From Prorocentrum cordatum (lineage: Eukaryota > Sar > Dinophyceae > Prorocentrales > Prorocentraceae), in the NCBI GenBank assembly GCA_963575745.1, contig CAUYUJ010018719.1, positions 84,569 through 148,568 on the forward strand: a stretch of DNA of 64,000 nt. The letters run 5' to 3'. The notes below the pieces were generated by a model, which searched no databases, had not been told where the DNA came from, and saw only the letters and a program-made list of their open reading frames with translations. Positions 44,059 to 54,017 of the stretch are shown piece after piece. A program made the position numbers and the translations under genes. Numbering within the stretch: the stretch's first letter is position 1; every line of letters begins with the position of its first letter.

Positions 44059-45741
44059 TCAGGCTCTGGGGGCCTCCCGCCTGGGCCCCCCTGCGGCCGA
44101 CGCCCCAGCGCAGGAGGACCTGACCTGCGGACACCCGCGCCCTCCAGTGGGGCCGCGCGCTGGCTGCCCACCCCCATCCTTCACCTCTCCTCCTCCTCCT
44201 CCTCCTCCTCCTCCTCCTCCTCCTCCTCCTCCTCCTCCTCCTCCTGCCCCCCCTCCTCTCGATCCTCCTCCTCCTGCCCTCTCCTCCTCCTCCTCCTCGA
44301 TCCTTCTCCTCTGCCCTCTCCTGCTCCTCCCTCCTCTCCTGCTCTCCTCCTCCTCCCTGCTCCTCCTCCTCTGCTCCCCCTCCTCTCCCCCTGATCCTCC
44401 TCCTCCTCCTCTGCTCCTCCCTCCTTCCTCCGGGCTCCTCCTCTCCTGCCTCCTCCTCCCTCCTCCTCCTCCTCCTCTCCTCGATCCTTCTCCTTGATCC
44501 TTCTCCTTCTCCTCCTCCTCCTCCTCCTCCTGCTCCTCCCAGGGGCGGGGCACGCCCCCGGGACTGCGGGGCGGAGCTCCCCGTGCGAGCCGTGCCTTGC
44601 CGCGGCGGACGGGGCGGGCCGGGCCCGCGGCCCCCGCAGGGCAAGAAGAAGCCCGGGGCTGCCAAGGCCGCCGCGCCCGCGGCCCCCGAGGCCGCGCCCG
44701 CGGCGCCCGAGGGCGGCGCGGAGGCTGGGGCCCGCGCCTCCTTCGCCCTCTCTTTCTCGGGCACGGCACCTTCTCCTCCTCCTCCGCCTCCTCCTCCTCC
44801 TCCTCCTCGTTCTCCTCCTCTTCCTCCTTCTCCTCCTCCTCCTCCTCCTCCTGCTCCCTCCTCCTCCTCCTCCTCCTGCTCTTCCACCGTTCTCCCTTCC
44901 ACCTCCTCCACCTCCACCTCCTCCTCCACCTCCACCTCCCACCTCCACCTCCACCTCCTCCTCCTCCTCCTCCTCCTCCTCCTCCTCCTCCTCCTCCCTC
45001 GACCCGAAGCTCGGGGACCTGGAGGTGCCGACCGACAGACAACCTGCCGCGTGGTGGGCCATGCTCTGCGCGCGGAGACCCAGCAGTTGTGCGTGTTTGG
45101 CCTCGCAGTTTCGCTTTCTCCCCCTCCTCAGCTCCATGGGCTGTGGTGCTCATCAGTGCAGCATCCCCGTGGCAGCTGCTCGCGTAATGGGCATTTCCGA
45201 TGACGGCCGGTCCGATCTTCCGCTCTTCTCCGCGGCTGCTGCTGCTGCTCCGTTGTCCGCCGCCGCCGTCCAGTGGCTGCCCCTGCCTGGCTCTCGCGGA
45301 CCCCACGCCGGGGAGCTCCTGGAGTTTCCTCGACGGCTTGGGGCCCTCGTTCGGTTCTGCGGTGGCTGTTGCCACGACTCCTCGTCCTCGCCTCCTCGCC
45401 CTCGTGCCCTCGTGCCTGCCCCTTGGCGTCATCGTGGTCGTTGTCCGGGTCCCCTCCTCCACGTCCACGTCCGCATCTCGCACTTGCTCCTGCGTCGGCC
45501 TGACTCGTCCTGCAGCCTGTCCCCCTCTAGCGAAGTGCCGTGTGCATTCTATGGTGGTTTGCTGGAACTTTGTTGTGTTCGCAGTTTTTAGGCTCAAAGG
45601 GTTGCGGGCTCCAGCGAGCCCAGAGCCTTCGAGCCGAGGCACCAGCCTGCTTTCGCGCGTGCGCCCGCTGGCACAACTTCCAGGGCTAGGGCGCGCGGGT
45701 GGCTTGTCGCCGCGGCTCTCATCTTCGCTCAGGATCTGCAT
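44059..45741 (-). CDS. Uncertain 560-codon frame, half repeat-derived
   Basis: An ATG at 45,741 opens a long minus-strand frame. The first 240 or so codons are non-repetitive, polar and Arg/Gly/Ser/Thr-rich. The remainder is translation of (GAG)n arrays as Gly, Arg and Glu runs. The opposite strand is also open for 365 codons across 44,494-45,591, which is common in GC-rich DNA with few stops. No domain is recognised on either strand. It may contain coding sequence, but I cannot show it. Confidence 0.2.
   Translation of the reverse strand: MQILSEDESRGDKPPARPSPGSCASGRTRESRLVPRLEGSGLAGARNPLSLKTANTTKFQQTTIECTRHFARGGQAAGRVRPTQEQVRDADVDVEEGTRTTTTMTPRGRHEGTRARRRGRGVVATATAEPNEGPKPSRKLQELPGVGSARARQGQPLDGGGGQRSSSSSRGEERKIGPAVIGNAHYASSCHGDAALMSTTAHGAEEGEKAKLRGQTRTTAGSPRAEHGPPRGRLSVGRHLQVPELRVEGGGGGGGGGGGGGGGGGGGGRWRWRRRWRWRRWKGERWKSRRRRRRREQEEEEEEEKEEEEENEEEEEEEAEEEEKVPCPRKRGRRRRGPQPPRRPRAPRARPRGPRARRPWQPRASSCPAGAAGPARPVRRGKARLARGAPPRSPGGVPRPWEEQEEEEEEEKEKDQGEGSRRGGGGGGRRRQERRSPEEGGRSRGGGGGSGGEEGEQRRRSREEEESRRGGRSRRGQRRRIEEEEEERAGGGGSRGGGAGGGGGGGGGGGGGGGGGGGEVKDGGGQPARGPTGGRGCPQVRSSCAGASAAGGPRREAPRA
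44178..44545 (+). repeat. (CTC)n array
   Basis: CTC triplets with CCCTCTCCTC and GATCCTCCTC variants. Confidence 0.95.
44767..45000 (+). repeat. (CTC)n array
   Basis: CTC triplets with a CCACCTCCACCTCC sub-block at 44,898-44,960. Confidence 0.95.
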
Positions 45742-45829
45742 TACATGCTATTTGTACATGGGATCAGGGCCTACTTCTCCTCGGACTACGAGGCTGAATG
45801 CGGCAGTAAGGATGAGGTGGAGGCGGCGC

Positions 45830-46110
45830 GATCACCCTGTACGCACCCGCGAATTCAGCAAGTGCAGGTTCGCGGACCCTTACACACGGCCGCGCCCAAT
45901 CGGCGTCCAACACCCACGAGAACCAGCACGACCTGGAAGACCACGCCACTCCAGCGATCAGCAAATTCAGCTACCTGGCGGAGCTGACCTGGGAGCAGCA
46001 GACGAAATTGTACATACTACCACCGACACCCGTAGGTACACCAGGAACCAGTTCATCATTCAACGTTGGGGCTCAGGGTAGCGGTTTCGGCGACGGTCGA
46101 TGGACCGCAA
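45830..46110 (+). pseudogene. Open, ATG-less segment, possible retroelement remnant
   Basis: One plus-strand frame is open from an in-frame TGA near 45,812 to a TAG at about 46,136. It has natural-looking composition, for example KFSYLAELTWEQQTKLYIL followed by a Pro/Gly/Ser-rich tract. It has no ATG start, and other frames over the same DNA are also open. Since the copia-type relic lies 1.4 kb downstream on the same strand, this could be a piece of its upstream region. That link is inference. Confidence 0.25.
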
Positions 46111-47180
46111 AGTTTTGGTTCTGGTGGATGTGTTGCTAGGCCAGGCCTACGAGCCAGTCCAGAAACACGGACAGTGCCAAGACGAGCAGCACGACGAGCT
46201 GCCGACGCAGCGGTCGGCAACCCGACTCCCTTCGAGTGGAGTCGCTTCGACATCTGGCGCGCCATTAGGAGGAAACGGCACGAGCTCTGGCTCACGCGGT
46301 AGTCGCGGGAACAGCTTCACCCACGTTGGCGGCGTCACGTCGGTCAATTTCTGCTTATGCAGGAAGCCTTCTATGCTGCAACCACTCGAAGCAGATGAAG
46401 AGGGTGAGGTATCCAGCGTCTATGATCCATGACGCCGGTGGCGGCCCTCCTGCTGATTGAGACGTGCAGCCCAGCCGACTGCAGTGGCGTATCCGAGAAT
46501 CGTATTGTAACGTGTGATTGAGGCTACTTCGAATCTCCGCGTTAGCCGCGCCTCCGGACACGCGCCGTCGAATCCAGAGAGGGACGCCATAATGTTCGCG
46601 ACCAGTTGTACATGCACTCGGAGCGTGCCGGGTTTGGCCTTGACCTGGTGCGATCATCTCTGTGGACCCGGCTTGGGGCAAGGTTGCTGTCGAGTGCCGC
46701 CAATTCGAGATGCTTTGCAGATTGCCGGACGCGCGGGTCTTCAGCAGTGCAGTCTTCGACGACGTGGGCACGTGCATGGCGCGAGCAGGCCTGGCCTGGG
46801 ACCGCGTGGAGGACTGCCTGGGGCATGGGGGGGCGCGAAGGGCACGCGAAGACCGAGCCGGATCGGCGACGCCTCGACCTCCTCGAGGCTCTTTGCCATT
46901 TGCCTTGCGGATGCTTTCAGCTTCCAGACGTTCGCGCAGTGCGTCTCGAGCGCAGTCGGAAGTTTGTTGGCGACTAGCCAGGCACCCGCAGTTAGGTCAT
47001 CTGGTGGTTCCCTCGAGGCCCGAGCAACGTCCAACAGCTGCGGGTGGCGCCGAGTTCGACGCCCGCCAGCTCGTCGGCGAGCAGTGTAAGGGAGCTCGCA
47101 TCATACATATTGTTTTTTTGGTGACGAGTCGCTGTTTGCAGCGGACGCCTGGCAGGGCCAAGACGGGGCGCTCGCTGATT
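46110..47180. other. Unassigned region, frames open on both strands
   Basis: Plus frames (46,662-47,186) and minus frames (46,741-47,034; 46,355-46,777) both give mixed-composition peptides. I recognise none of them, and the strands cannot both be right. By position this could be the gag/integrase side of the copia-type relic, but no zinc knuckle or integrase motif is visible. Confidence 0.3.
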
Positions 47181-47519
47181 GTGTGATCGACGTCCCCGAG
47201 GACGCCGCCAGCGTCGCCGAGGAGGTCTCACCGTCAGCCCGGTCGGCTATGCCAGAAGAGGCCGACGGCGACTTCTCGGGCCAGGCCCGCCAGGTGAGTT
47301 TGGCAGCTGGCAGGAAGTCGAGGGGGCACAGGGTCTGGCGCAGGAGCTGGAGAGCACCGATAGCCAGCGCGAGGTCGGTGACATCGAGCGCAATGCGGCC
47401 AATCTGGGACGCGGGTGGCCTTGGCGCCTGGAGACGCAGCGCCAGCGTCAGAGTTTACGGGCGCAATGTCGCTACTGCCTGCTCGGCGCCTCCTCGGACG
47501 ACCAAGCCGCGCAAGAGGA

Positions 47520-48512
47520 GGATCATGGAGGGGGGCATGTGGAGGTGTGCCTGGCTGTCGCGAGGAACCGCCCGGCGACTGTCGCTTGCGCTTCCGCGAC
47601 AGCCGTGCTCAAAGTCTATGCCGCCTTCGTGACCGCGGTAATCAAGCGCGACGTCGGCCTCCTAACCAAAGAGGAAGTGCCAGGGCTGTCGAAGGAAGTC
47701 TCCGCTACCATCCTCGAGGAGCTCGCCATCTGGGTCAAGTGCAAATGTTTCGGGATGCGGCCGCTGAAAGGTGCCCGAAGTGTCGCGGGCTCCAGGCGTG
47801 TTCAAGGGGGGGCGCCGGAAGGGATTGAGCGGCGGGGCCGCCAGGGCCATCCGGTGCCGCGCGGTGCTGGGAGCTTCTGCTACATGGGCCCCACATGGGC
47901 GCCGAAGGCCTGGAGTTGTTCTCCGGGGCGGCGAAGCGGGCGTCGCGGCGCGTGCTGTCCTCAGAGGCGGCGCGTCGCCGGGGCTGGGCGTGCGTCGCCG
48001 TGGACGTCGAGGCGGCGCTCCTCTGAGGCATGAACTGCGCCGAGATGCAGTGGCAGGGGGGGTCGCCCGGCGAGGTGAACATCATCCTGGTGCCTGGCAG
48101 TGCCGCCGTCCTCAGGCGGGTGCCGGGCTGCGAGTCCTTCGACGAGCGTGCCGAGTTCTTGTGCTGCATCCAGCCGGGCACGGCCGCGAGGATGCGCAGA
48201 GGGCCTTCTCCAGGAGGCTCGCCCAGGTCGCGCGCTCGCCCGAGGTCGACGCCGCTGCCGACGTGGTGGGGCCTGGGCCTCGAGGTCATGCACGAGACGT
48301 CCAGTGCCTATGGTGCCGGCGGCTCGGAGCCGTCCCTCATGCTGTTCAGGCGCGTTGGCGGTCTGGAGATCGCGGGGCGCAAGGGGCGCGTTGACCGGCT
48401 GATCGGCCACGTCGAGAGAGCCGTCGTCAAAATGAAGGTTGATTGCGACGACTTCACCAAGCGGAGAGTTCGCCAGCACCGCAGTGCCGATGGAATGGTG
48501 ACGCTCGACTAG
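47520..48512 (+). pseudogene. Copia-type (Ty1) reverse transcriptase relic
   Basis: Successive frames on the plus strand rebuild the order of a dinoflagellate copia-like reverse transcriptase. First comes a fingers segment with LTKEEV, EVSATILEELAIWVK and KCFGMRP (about 47,660-47,770). Next, in the second frame, are GGAARAIRCR and a VL element (about 47,800-47,860). In the third frame come ELFSGAAKRASRRVLSSEAA and then motif A, VAVDVEAALL, with its catalytic Asp at 48,003-48,005. After it come PGSAAVLRRVPGCESFDERA, AQRAFSRRLAQVARSP in a shifted frame, and EIAGRKGRV. In-frame stops are TGA at 48,024-48,026, directly after motif A, and TAG at 48,510-48,512. The usual Val-Asp-Asp is Val-Gly-Gly (48,354-48,362). 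The frame shifts about four times. It is inactive. No LTRs were identified. Confidence 0.75.
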
Positions 48513-48775
48513 GACGAGCACGTCGACGCCCTAGTCCCCATCGGGCACGTCGATCTTGTAATGGCGAAGGTCAGCTTCCAGACATCGTTGTCTCCCTCCT
48601 CCAAGCAGCGTCGTGCGCTCTGGTCGCGCGATGCAGCTCAACTCCGGAGTTCTGGCCATGCAGGAGATGAAGGCGTGCGTCGCCATCCCCGCGATCGAGT
48701 GCGCGAACGACTTTGCGCGCGCGGCGACGGATTCTTCAAGCGAGAGGATGGGGCTGGTTGAGGCGTGATGGGGGC
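48513..48775 (+). pseudogene. Possible continuation of the copia-type relic
   Basis: After the TAG the same frame reads DEHVDALVPIGHVDL, which fits the region past the catalytic motif in this family. From about 48,630 a different plus frame (MQLNSGVLAMQEMKACV, ending TGA near 48,769) looks more protein-like. The boundary of the relic is unclear, and it stops at the microsatellite at 48,780. Confidence 0.4.
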
Positions 48776-48784
48776 CATGTATAC

Positions 48785-48842
48785 ATATGTGCATGCGTGT
48801 GTGTATATATAGTTATGCATATATATATATATATATATATCT
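48785..48842. repeat. (TA)n microsatellite with a TG/AC lead-in
   Basis: ATACATATGTGCATGCGTGT leads into a TATATA tract. Confidence 0.95.
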
Positions 48843-48844
48843 TT

Positions 48845-49335
48845 ATTGAGCGCTCCAAGAGGAACCTCGATGGTCTGAAGAAGACCCAAGAGGCCCCCGA
48901 GACTTCCCAAGAGGCTGTTAAGAGAGCCCCGAAGATGCGAACGTCGTCTCATTCCCTCGGGAAATTGCATGGGCTTAACATATCCGCTGTTTGGGACTTC
49001 GCTGCGTCCAAGGCGGCTCGATGGGCCCCCGATGTCGCTTCAAGACGGCCCAAGAGGCCCCCCGGAGGGTTTGTAGACGGCCCGAGAGGGCCCCGAGACT
49101 GCCCGCAAGAAACCCAAGATGCCCCCAGAAGTCTCCCAAGAGAGACCCACGAAAGCCATGGGGGGCCCCCGAGAAAGCCGTTGGAGGCCCCCAAGAGTTC
49201 CCTAGATGGCTCCAGAAGACACCTGGAGGGCCCAAGCTCCCCAAGACGGCCCAAGGAGGCCCCGGGGCGGCCCGAGAGGGCCCCGGGGCGGCCCAAAAGA
49301 GCCCCCAACACGCCCAGACGTTTTTTCCTTCTGAA
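48845..49335 (-). repeat. G-rich minisatellite, block 7, reverse orientation
   Basis: Units read CCCAAGAGGCCCCCGAGAC on the plus strand, the complement of CTTGGGGGCCTC. The plus strand therefore translates as Pro/Arg/Glu/Ala repeats. Confidence 0.85.
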
Positions 49336-49339
49336 GTAC

Positions 49340-50500
49340 ACCGAGCTGACCCGACGATCTTGGTTCCAAGCTTGAGGCTCGAGGTTGAAGTTCTTTGATC
49401 GAGAGAGACAGGCAATGGATCTAGAGTCGAAGTCCGACGATTGAAGATCTCCTGAGTGCCTGGGGCCTTCCAGGCATTCATGAAGCTACCAAACATTGAT
49501 TTGTGCGGAACTACTGCGACTTCTTCGGCGTGTCATGGGAACGCTTCTTACTTACTCAGAGGGCCCTCGCACGTGACAAATCATCATTTCCTCCCCGCAC
49601 CTGCGCGCGAGCGGGCATGCGCATCGGGCGAACGCGGTGTCAGCAGGCGCGAGGGATTTCAGACAAATGAGCCGATCGCCCGCCCGGATTTCGAGGTCCC
49701 CCCGCTGAAGCAAGCGATGATTTATTGCTTTGCTGGGGGGGGGGGTCCAGAACCATGCGCGTGGCGCGAAACGCCAATGCAGTCTTGTATATATGTATGT
49801 ATGCTTCTGGGCAAGTGTCGCAGCGCTGGCCAGCAGGCATGCCGCTTGCCCGACGCCGCGAGTCGATCGTGCAAGCTCGTGAGTCGATCGATGTTTGTCT
49901 CGGAGCAGCTCGCGGCCTGCTGTGCAGCTGGCGGCCTGTGCGCGCGCCTCCTGGCGCTCTGCGAGATGGTGCGCGAACCTGCCTCGGCACAGGAGATCCA
50001 GGGGCTGGGGGAGGAAGGGGGCTGCGCAGTGCCGGCCGTGCTGGTCGTCCGCGGCATGTCCGTGTTCTTGGCCTTGGCCATCGCAGAACGGCGCGGCCAG
50101 TCATCTTTGGTGCCTGTCAGACCATCTCCGCACCAATCAGATCCAGGACGTGCTGTGGTGCGACGCCAGAGACATGAGAGCCGAACCCAGAGACCAAGGG
50201 TGGCATCGGCCGAGAGCACCCAGAGCATCATGGGCGGCAAGCTCAGCTACGAACGCAACGCCACGAAGCTGAGCGTGGAGAAATGTCTGCGGGCCATGCC
50301 AACATCACAACGTAGTGATCTCACCGCCAAGGAGAAGGGGGGCGCGAATGGTTGAATCCTTCGGCGTTCGCATCTCCCGGACTGCGACTGGATTTGCGAG
50401 TGCGACGCTCGAGGCGCGTGCCGCCGAATTTCACGGGCAATCAGGACAGAGACGAAGTGAACGGTGACGGGTTCAAGTGAGAGGATTTCTGTTTTCACGA
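49340..50500. other. Mixed unique region, frames open on both strands
   Basis: A plus frame of about 290 codons (49,456-50,355, no ATG at its start) overlaps minus frames at 49,640-50,240 and 50,247-50,498. None is recognised. At 49,745-49,800 the sequence CCAATGCAGTCTTGTATATA then TGTATGTATG matches the segment at 39,945-39,995 and the 3' end of the LINE. Confidence 0.3.
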
Positions 50501-51750
50501 ACTATGTTAGTGCAGCATTGGGCGAGGCGACAGTTTCTCGTGCTAAGTGAGTGCTAGTCCCATCGCCTCTGCCGAAGGAGTGGCAGTGCGCGTTGAAGGT
50601 TTGCTCCGTTCCATCGTCTACCACCTGCTGACTCGTGTCACCCCTGCGCAGCTTCTGTCGGTGCCTGTAACTGTCTAGGGCGACCGTGCTGTCGCGTTTC
50701 GGGGGTGTTCTAGCTGGTTTGCACCTAGAATGCCACCGAGGCACGACGGACTCGATTGATTACCAGACTCTAGCAGGAGGTCTTCAGGCTTTTCTGGGGT
50801 CGGGAGGGTGTGACCATGGCCATGTGCACCCAAGGTCAACTTTACCGCGCCTGCCTTCCTCTCGCCTTAGTGATACGCGCTATACGTCACTTGGCACTGA
50901 AAAGGACTACCGCACATACCTCATGCTCAGTTGTCCCCGCTTGCTTCTCCTCGTCCTCGTTATCGTCATTGTCCTCGTCCTTTTCCGCTTCTTCGCCCCT
51001 CCATCGAGCATTTCCCGTCGTGTACGTGTCTTTAGGCGCTTTCTGATGCAAGTTCGAGGCGGATCCGGCCGTTGCGACGCGGGCCTTTTCGAAGGTCTGC
51101 TGTGTACGCCGTGTCTTTCGGCAGACCTTCTGGCAGACCTTGTACAAGTTTTCGGAACCAATTTTGATCCTACCCATCGTCGCTTTTGGAATGCAGCCCG
51201 GTCGCGGTGTTGCTCATGCATGGCGCGCGCAGCAATAATGGTTGTCATAGAGTGCATTTCAGGTCATTAAGTGGTTAAAAGTCAACATTTCTAGCACGTC
51301 TGGACAAAAAAAGGCTGCAGCTTTTCGTGTGTGAGCTCTGGCACTCTGTCCGCTTACGCTCATGCCTGAAACAGCTTGACATCGCAGATAGATGATGTGG
51401 CACGAGACGGACATCAGGACGCAACACGAAACCATATGAGAACATTGGGGGCGCTTGGGCCGTGAGCGTCGGCTACACATATGGGTGACTCCTCGCTGGA
51501 GGGACGTTAGGTGCGCGGGATTCGGAGGCGCCGAGGGGCCACAGCCCATGCACGCAGGCCTCTAGTTCGCGTGTCGGTTGCAACGATCAGCAAACCGCGC
51601 ACCACAGGTCCCTCCTGTCCAGTTCCACTCCGTGAAAACGGGCGTTGCCAAAGAAACATAATTGCGACACATCGCCTGGAATAGTGTAATTATTCCGGCG
51701 TCCTACCTCAGCCCGATCGATATGTGATGGCCCGAAAACGCCCGGTGTAC
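50500..51750. other. Unassigned region
   Basis: A plus frame (50,686-51,270, 194 codons, not starting with ATG) and minus frames (for example 50,887-51,177, starting with MGRIKIGSENLYKV and ending Lys/Glu/Asp-rich) overlap. No domain resolves the strand. I leave it uncalled. Confidence 0.3.
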
Positions 51751-51753
51751 AAG

Positions 51754-51858
51754 GATGAGGGGGAGGAGGAGGAGGAGGAAGAGGAGGAGGAAGAGGAAGA
51801 GGAGGAGGATGAGGAGGAGGAGGAGGAGGAGGTGGAGGAGGAGGAGGAGGAGAAGGAA
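51754..51858 (+). repeat. (GAG)n block, left flank of a second mosaic
   Basis: GAG triplets with GAA interruptions. Confidence 0.95.
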
Positions 51859-52628
51859 GACTAAAACAAATAATTCTGAGAAGAAACATAATACTAAAAC
51901 TAAGCATAAGAAGAACAAGACGCATCATAATACGAAGACGAGGACTAATAATAAACATCATACGAATAATCATAAGCACATATGAATAATAAAAATACGA
52001 TTGATACTAATTCCAATGAGCATAAGGATATTACTGATATTGATAATAAGAGACATTTCTGGAACATATACGTACTAAGGATGAGACAACTCATATTAAT
52101 AACATAGCGACTTCAGTAAACAACATATTAAGAAAACAACGAGCGAAAATACGAATACTACGAATCATACGGATACTACGAACAACTATAGTATTAGTAT
52201 GACTAATACTAGTAATACTACGAATGCTAATACTTTTATGCGTAGTAGTAATCATATCATTGATAATTTCAGCATTATTCATCATAAGAATATGAAGAAA
52301 CCATACGAACAATAATCATATTATGAATATTATGAATAATTATATCAATCGTAGTAGTACTTTCAATAATGCGAATTATAGTAATCAACATGCTATTAAG
52401 ACTACGTAGTAGTGCTAGTAATCATAGTACTACCTTTCCCAATACAAATAACACTACCACTCACAATGCTAGTAATAATGCCAGTACTAATTGTAATGCC
52501 TAATAATAATATTAATTACACTAATAGCAGTAAGCGTAGTAATAGTAATATTATTCGTAATACGATTTAGTACGAGCAATAATAATAATAATACTATTAA
52601 TCATGATATTAAGAAGACGAGTCGTACG
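51859..52628 (+). repeat. Degenerate A-rich triplet sequence between (GAG)n blocks, second locus
   Basis: AAT, ACT, ACG, CAT and AAG triplets without fixed order resemble 18,806-19,583 in composition, length (about 770 bases) and flanks. Stops are frequent, so it does not read as a gene. Confidence 0.75.
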
Positions 52629-52817
52629 AAGAGGAGGAGGAGGAAAAGGAGGGGAGGGAGGGATGGATGGAGGGAGGAATGAGGAGGAGGAGGAGGAGGA
52701 GGAAAAGGAGGAGGAAAAGGAGGAGAAGGAGAAGGAGGAGAGGAGGAGGAGGAGAGAGAGGAGGAGGAGGAAAAGGAGGAGGAAAAGGAGGAGGAGAAAG
52801 GAGGAGGAGGAGGAGGA
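52629..52817 (+). repeat. (GAG)n block, right flank of the second mosaic
   Basis: GAG and AAG triplets with a GGGAGGGAGGGATGG interruption near 52,650-52,675. Confidence 0.95.
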
Positions 52818-52819
52818 TC

Positions 52820-53020
52820 TGCGCTCGTGCGCGCAGCCGAGGCTGGGCGTGGAGTGGGCTCCCCGTGCGCGGCCCCCCCGCGCGGCGCGTCCGCCGAAAG
52901 GCCCCGCCGACGGTGACGGCCGCGGCGGCGCCACTGGAGGCGGGGGCGCCGCAGAGCGGCCGCCGGGGGGACCGCGGACGGCACGATGCGCCCGAGCTGC
53001 CGCACGATACGCCGGCACGA
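52820..53020. other. Very GC-rich unique segment
   Basis: About 200 bases of CG-rich sequence between a (GAG)n block and the (CTC)n tract at the LINE 3' end. No frame is supported. Confidence 0.4.
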
Positions 53021-53021
53021 T

Positions 53022-53069
53022 CCTCCTCCTTTTCTCCTCCTCCTCCTCCTCCTCCTCCTCCTCCTCCTC
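53022..53069 (+). repeat. (CTC)n tract at the 3' side of the LINE
   Basis: CTC triplets on the plus strand, which are (GAG)n in the LINE's own orientation. They abut the TACATACATACATACAAGG end of the element. Confidence 0.95.
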
Positions 53070-53099
53070 GTACATACATACATACAAGGCAGAAAGACG

Positions 53100-53140
53100 G
53101 AACTCCATTCAGAGAACGAAGATCCGCAACCCCACAGTGA
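53100..53140 (-). promoter_or_regulatory. 3' untranslated block shared with another relic
   Basis: The minus strand reads GGATCTTCGTTCTCTGAATG, then TTTCTGCCT about 20 bases later. The same pair, GGATCTTCGTTTTCTGATTG and TTTCTGCCT, is at 60,030-60,073 downstream of the 60-62 kb protein relic. Confidence 0.5.
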
Positions 53141-53244
53141 GGGTGGGAAGAAGGCACCACAACCTCTGGGCTCGTACAGGACACACCTACCGCAGGAGGG
53201 CAGGGGGCCCTGGAGCACACGAGAGGGGTGCAAGGGCAAATGGA

Positions 53245-54017
53245 TTAGGGGCCGAAGTGCAGGTGAAGGGCTGTGAGCCCTGCTTTGTCCTTCCACGGCT
53301 TAGAAAACCGATACCCTTTGGGATAGGGAAGCTTGCAATCACGAAGCATCCTCAATTGCGCAGCCTTGTGGGTCGTACAGGGAGCCACGAGATGCGACGC
53401 ACGACCAGTGGTGTACGACCCACAGCGGTTGCAGAAGAGAACAGCAGCACCGGTCGTCTCTATGCGGCCTGCCCACAGGTCGTGGGCAGGCTCGACTGGC
53501 TCCGACGGGGTGAGCACACACCGAAGAGACGACGGCAAAGGCGTGCAGTGGCCACAGCGACAGGAAAATGGGCGGGCCGTCGATCTGCCACAATCTACAT
53601 ACTGCCAACGATTCACGACTGTCGCACTCTGTTTTCCGCCGCGCGCTATCGCAACCCGGAGGTGATTTTTTACACCTACAGGCAGGCGCGCCGCCAAGCA
53701 TCGGTCCAATAGCGATCCAGATGCTTTTGCCAACGCGTCTTACAGATGCACGGCTTCTGACCTGACCTGAAAGTGTGACGGCCAGGGACCCCAGACATTT
53801 TCTTGGGAGCCCTGGGGATCTTCTGAAGCTCACCAAAAACATCACGAGACTTTCCCTGGGGCTCCAGCAAGAGAACAAAAGCCTGGAACACGGCAAGCCA
53901 AAGCTTAGCATTGGCTTCAACACGCTCGACATCTTGGGGGCTCAGTTGATTTGTGGCAATTTCCTTTGCGAGGATCTCGGCCCAGTTATTCCCCAGGATC
54001 CTCCTATGCTCCTCCAT
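53245..54017 (-). pseudogene. LINE ORF2, end of RNase H and Cys-rich C terminus
   Basis: From 54,017 the frame reads RRILGNNWAEILAKEIA, matching the last RNase H block (G-N-x-x-A-D/E). In a shifted frame from 53,733 the tail has a Cys pair (LFCNRCGSY) and a later HLVAPC, the kind of Cys-rich end that follows RNase H in these elements. It stops at 53,245. One frameshift near 53,980 and one near 53,720 separate the parts. Confidence 0.7.

Noticed and set aside
14215-49335. Pro/Arg/Gln/Ala-rich proteins (PRGPQEAP-like) on the complement of the G-rich minisatellite
   Set aside because: They are repeat translation that recurs at each block in whichever frame is open. No independent coding sign was seen.
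50560-50680. Short plus frame with natural-looking peptide (ASAEGVAVRVEGLLRSIV)
   Set aside because: It has only about 43 codons between stops, no ATG and no neighbouring support. Chance cannot be excluded.
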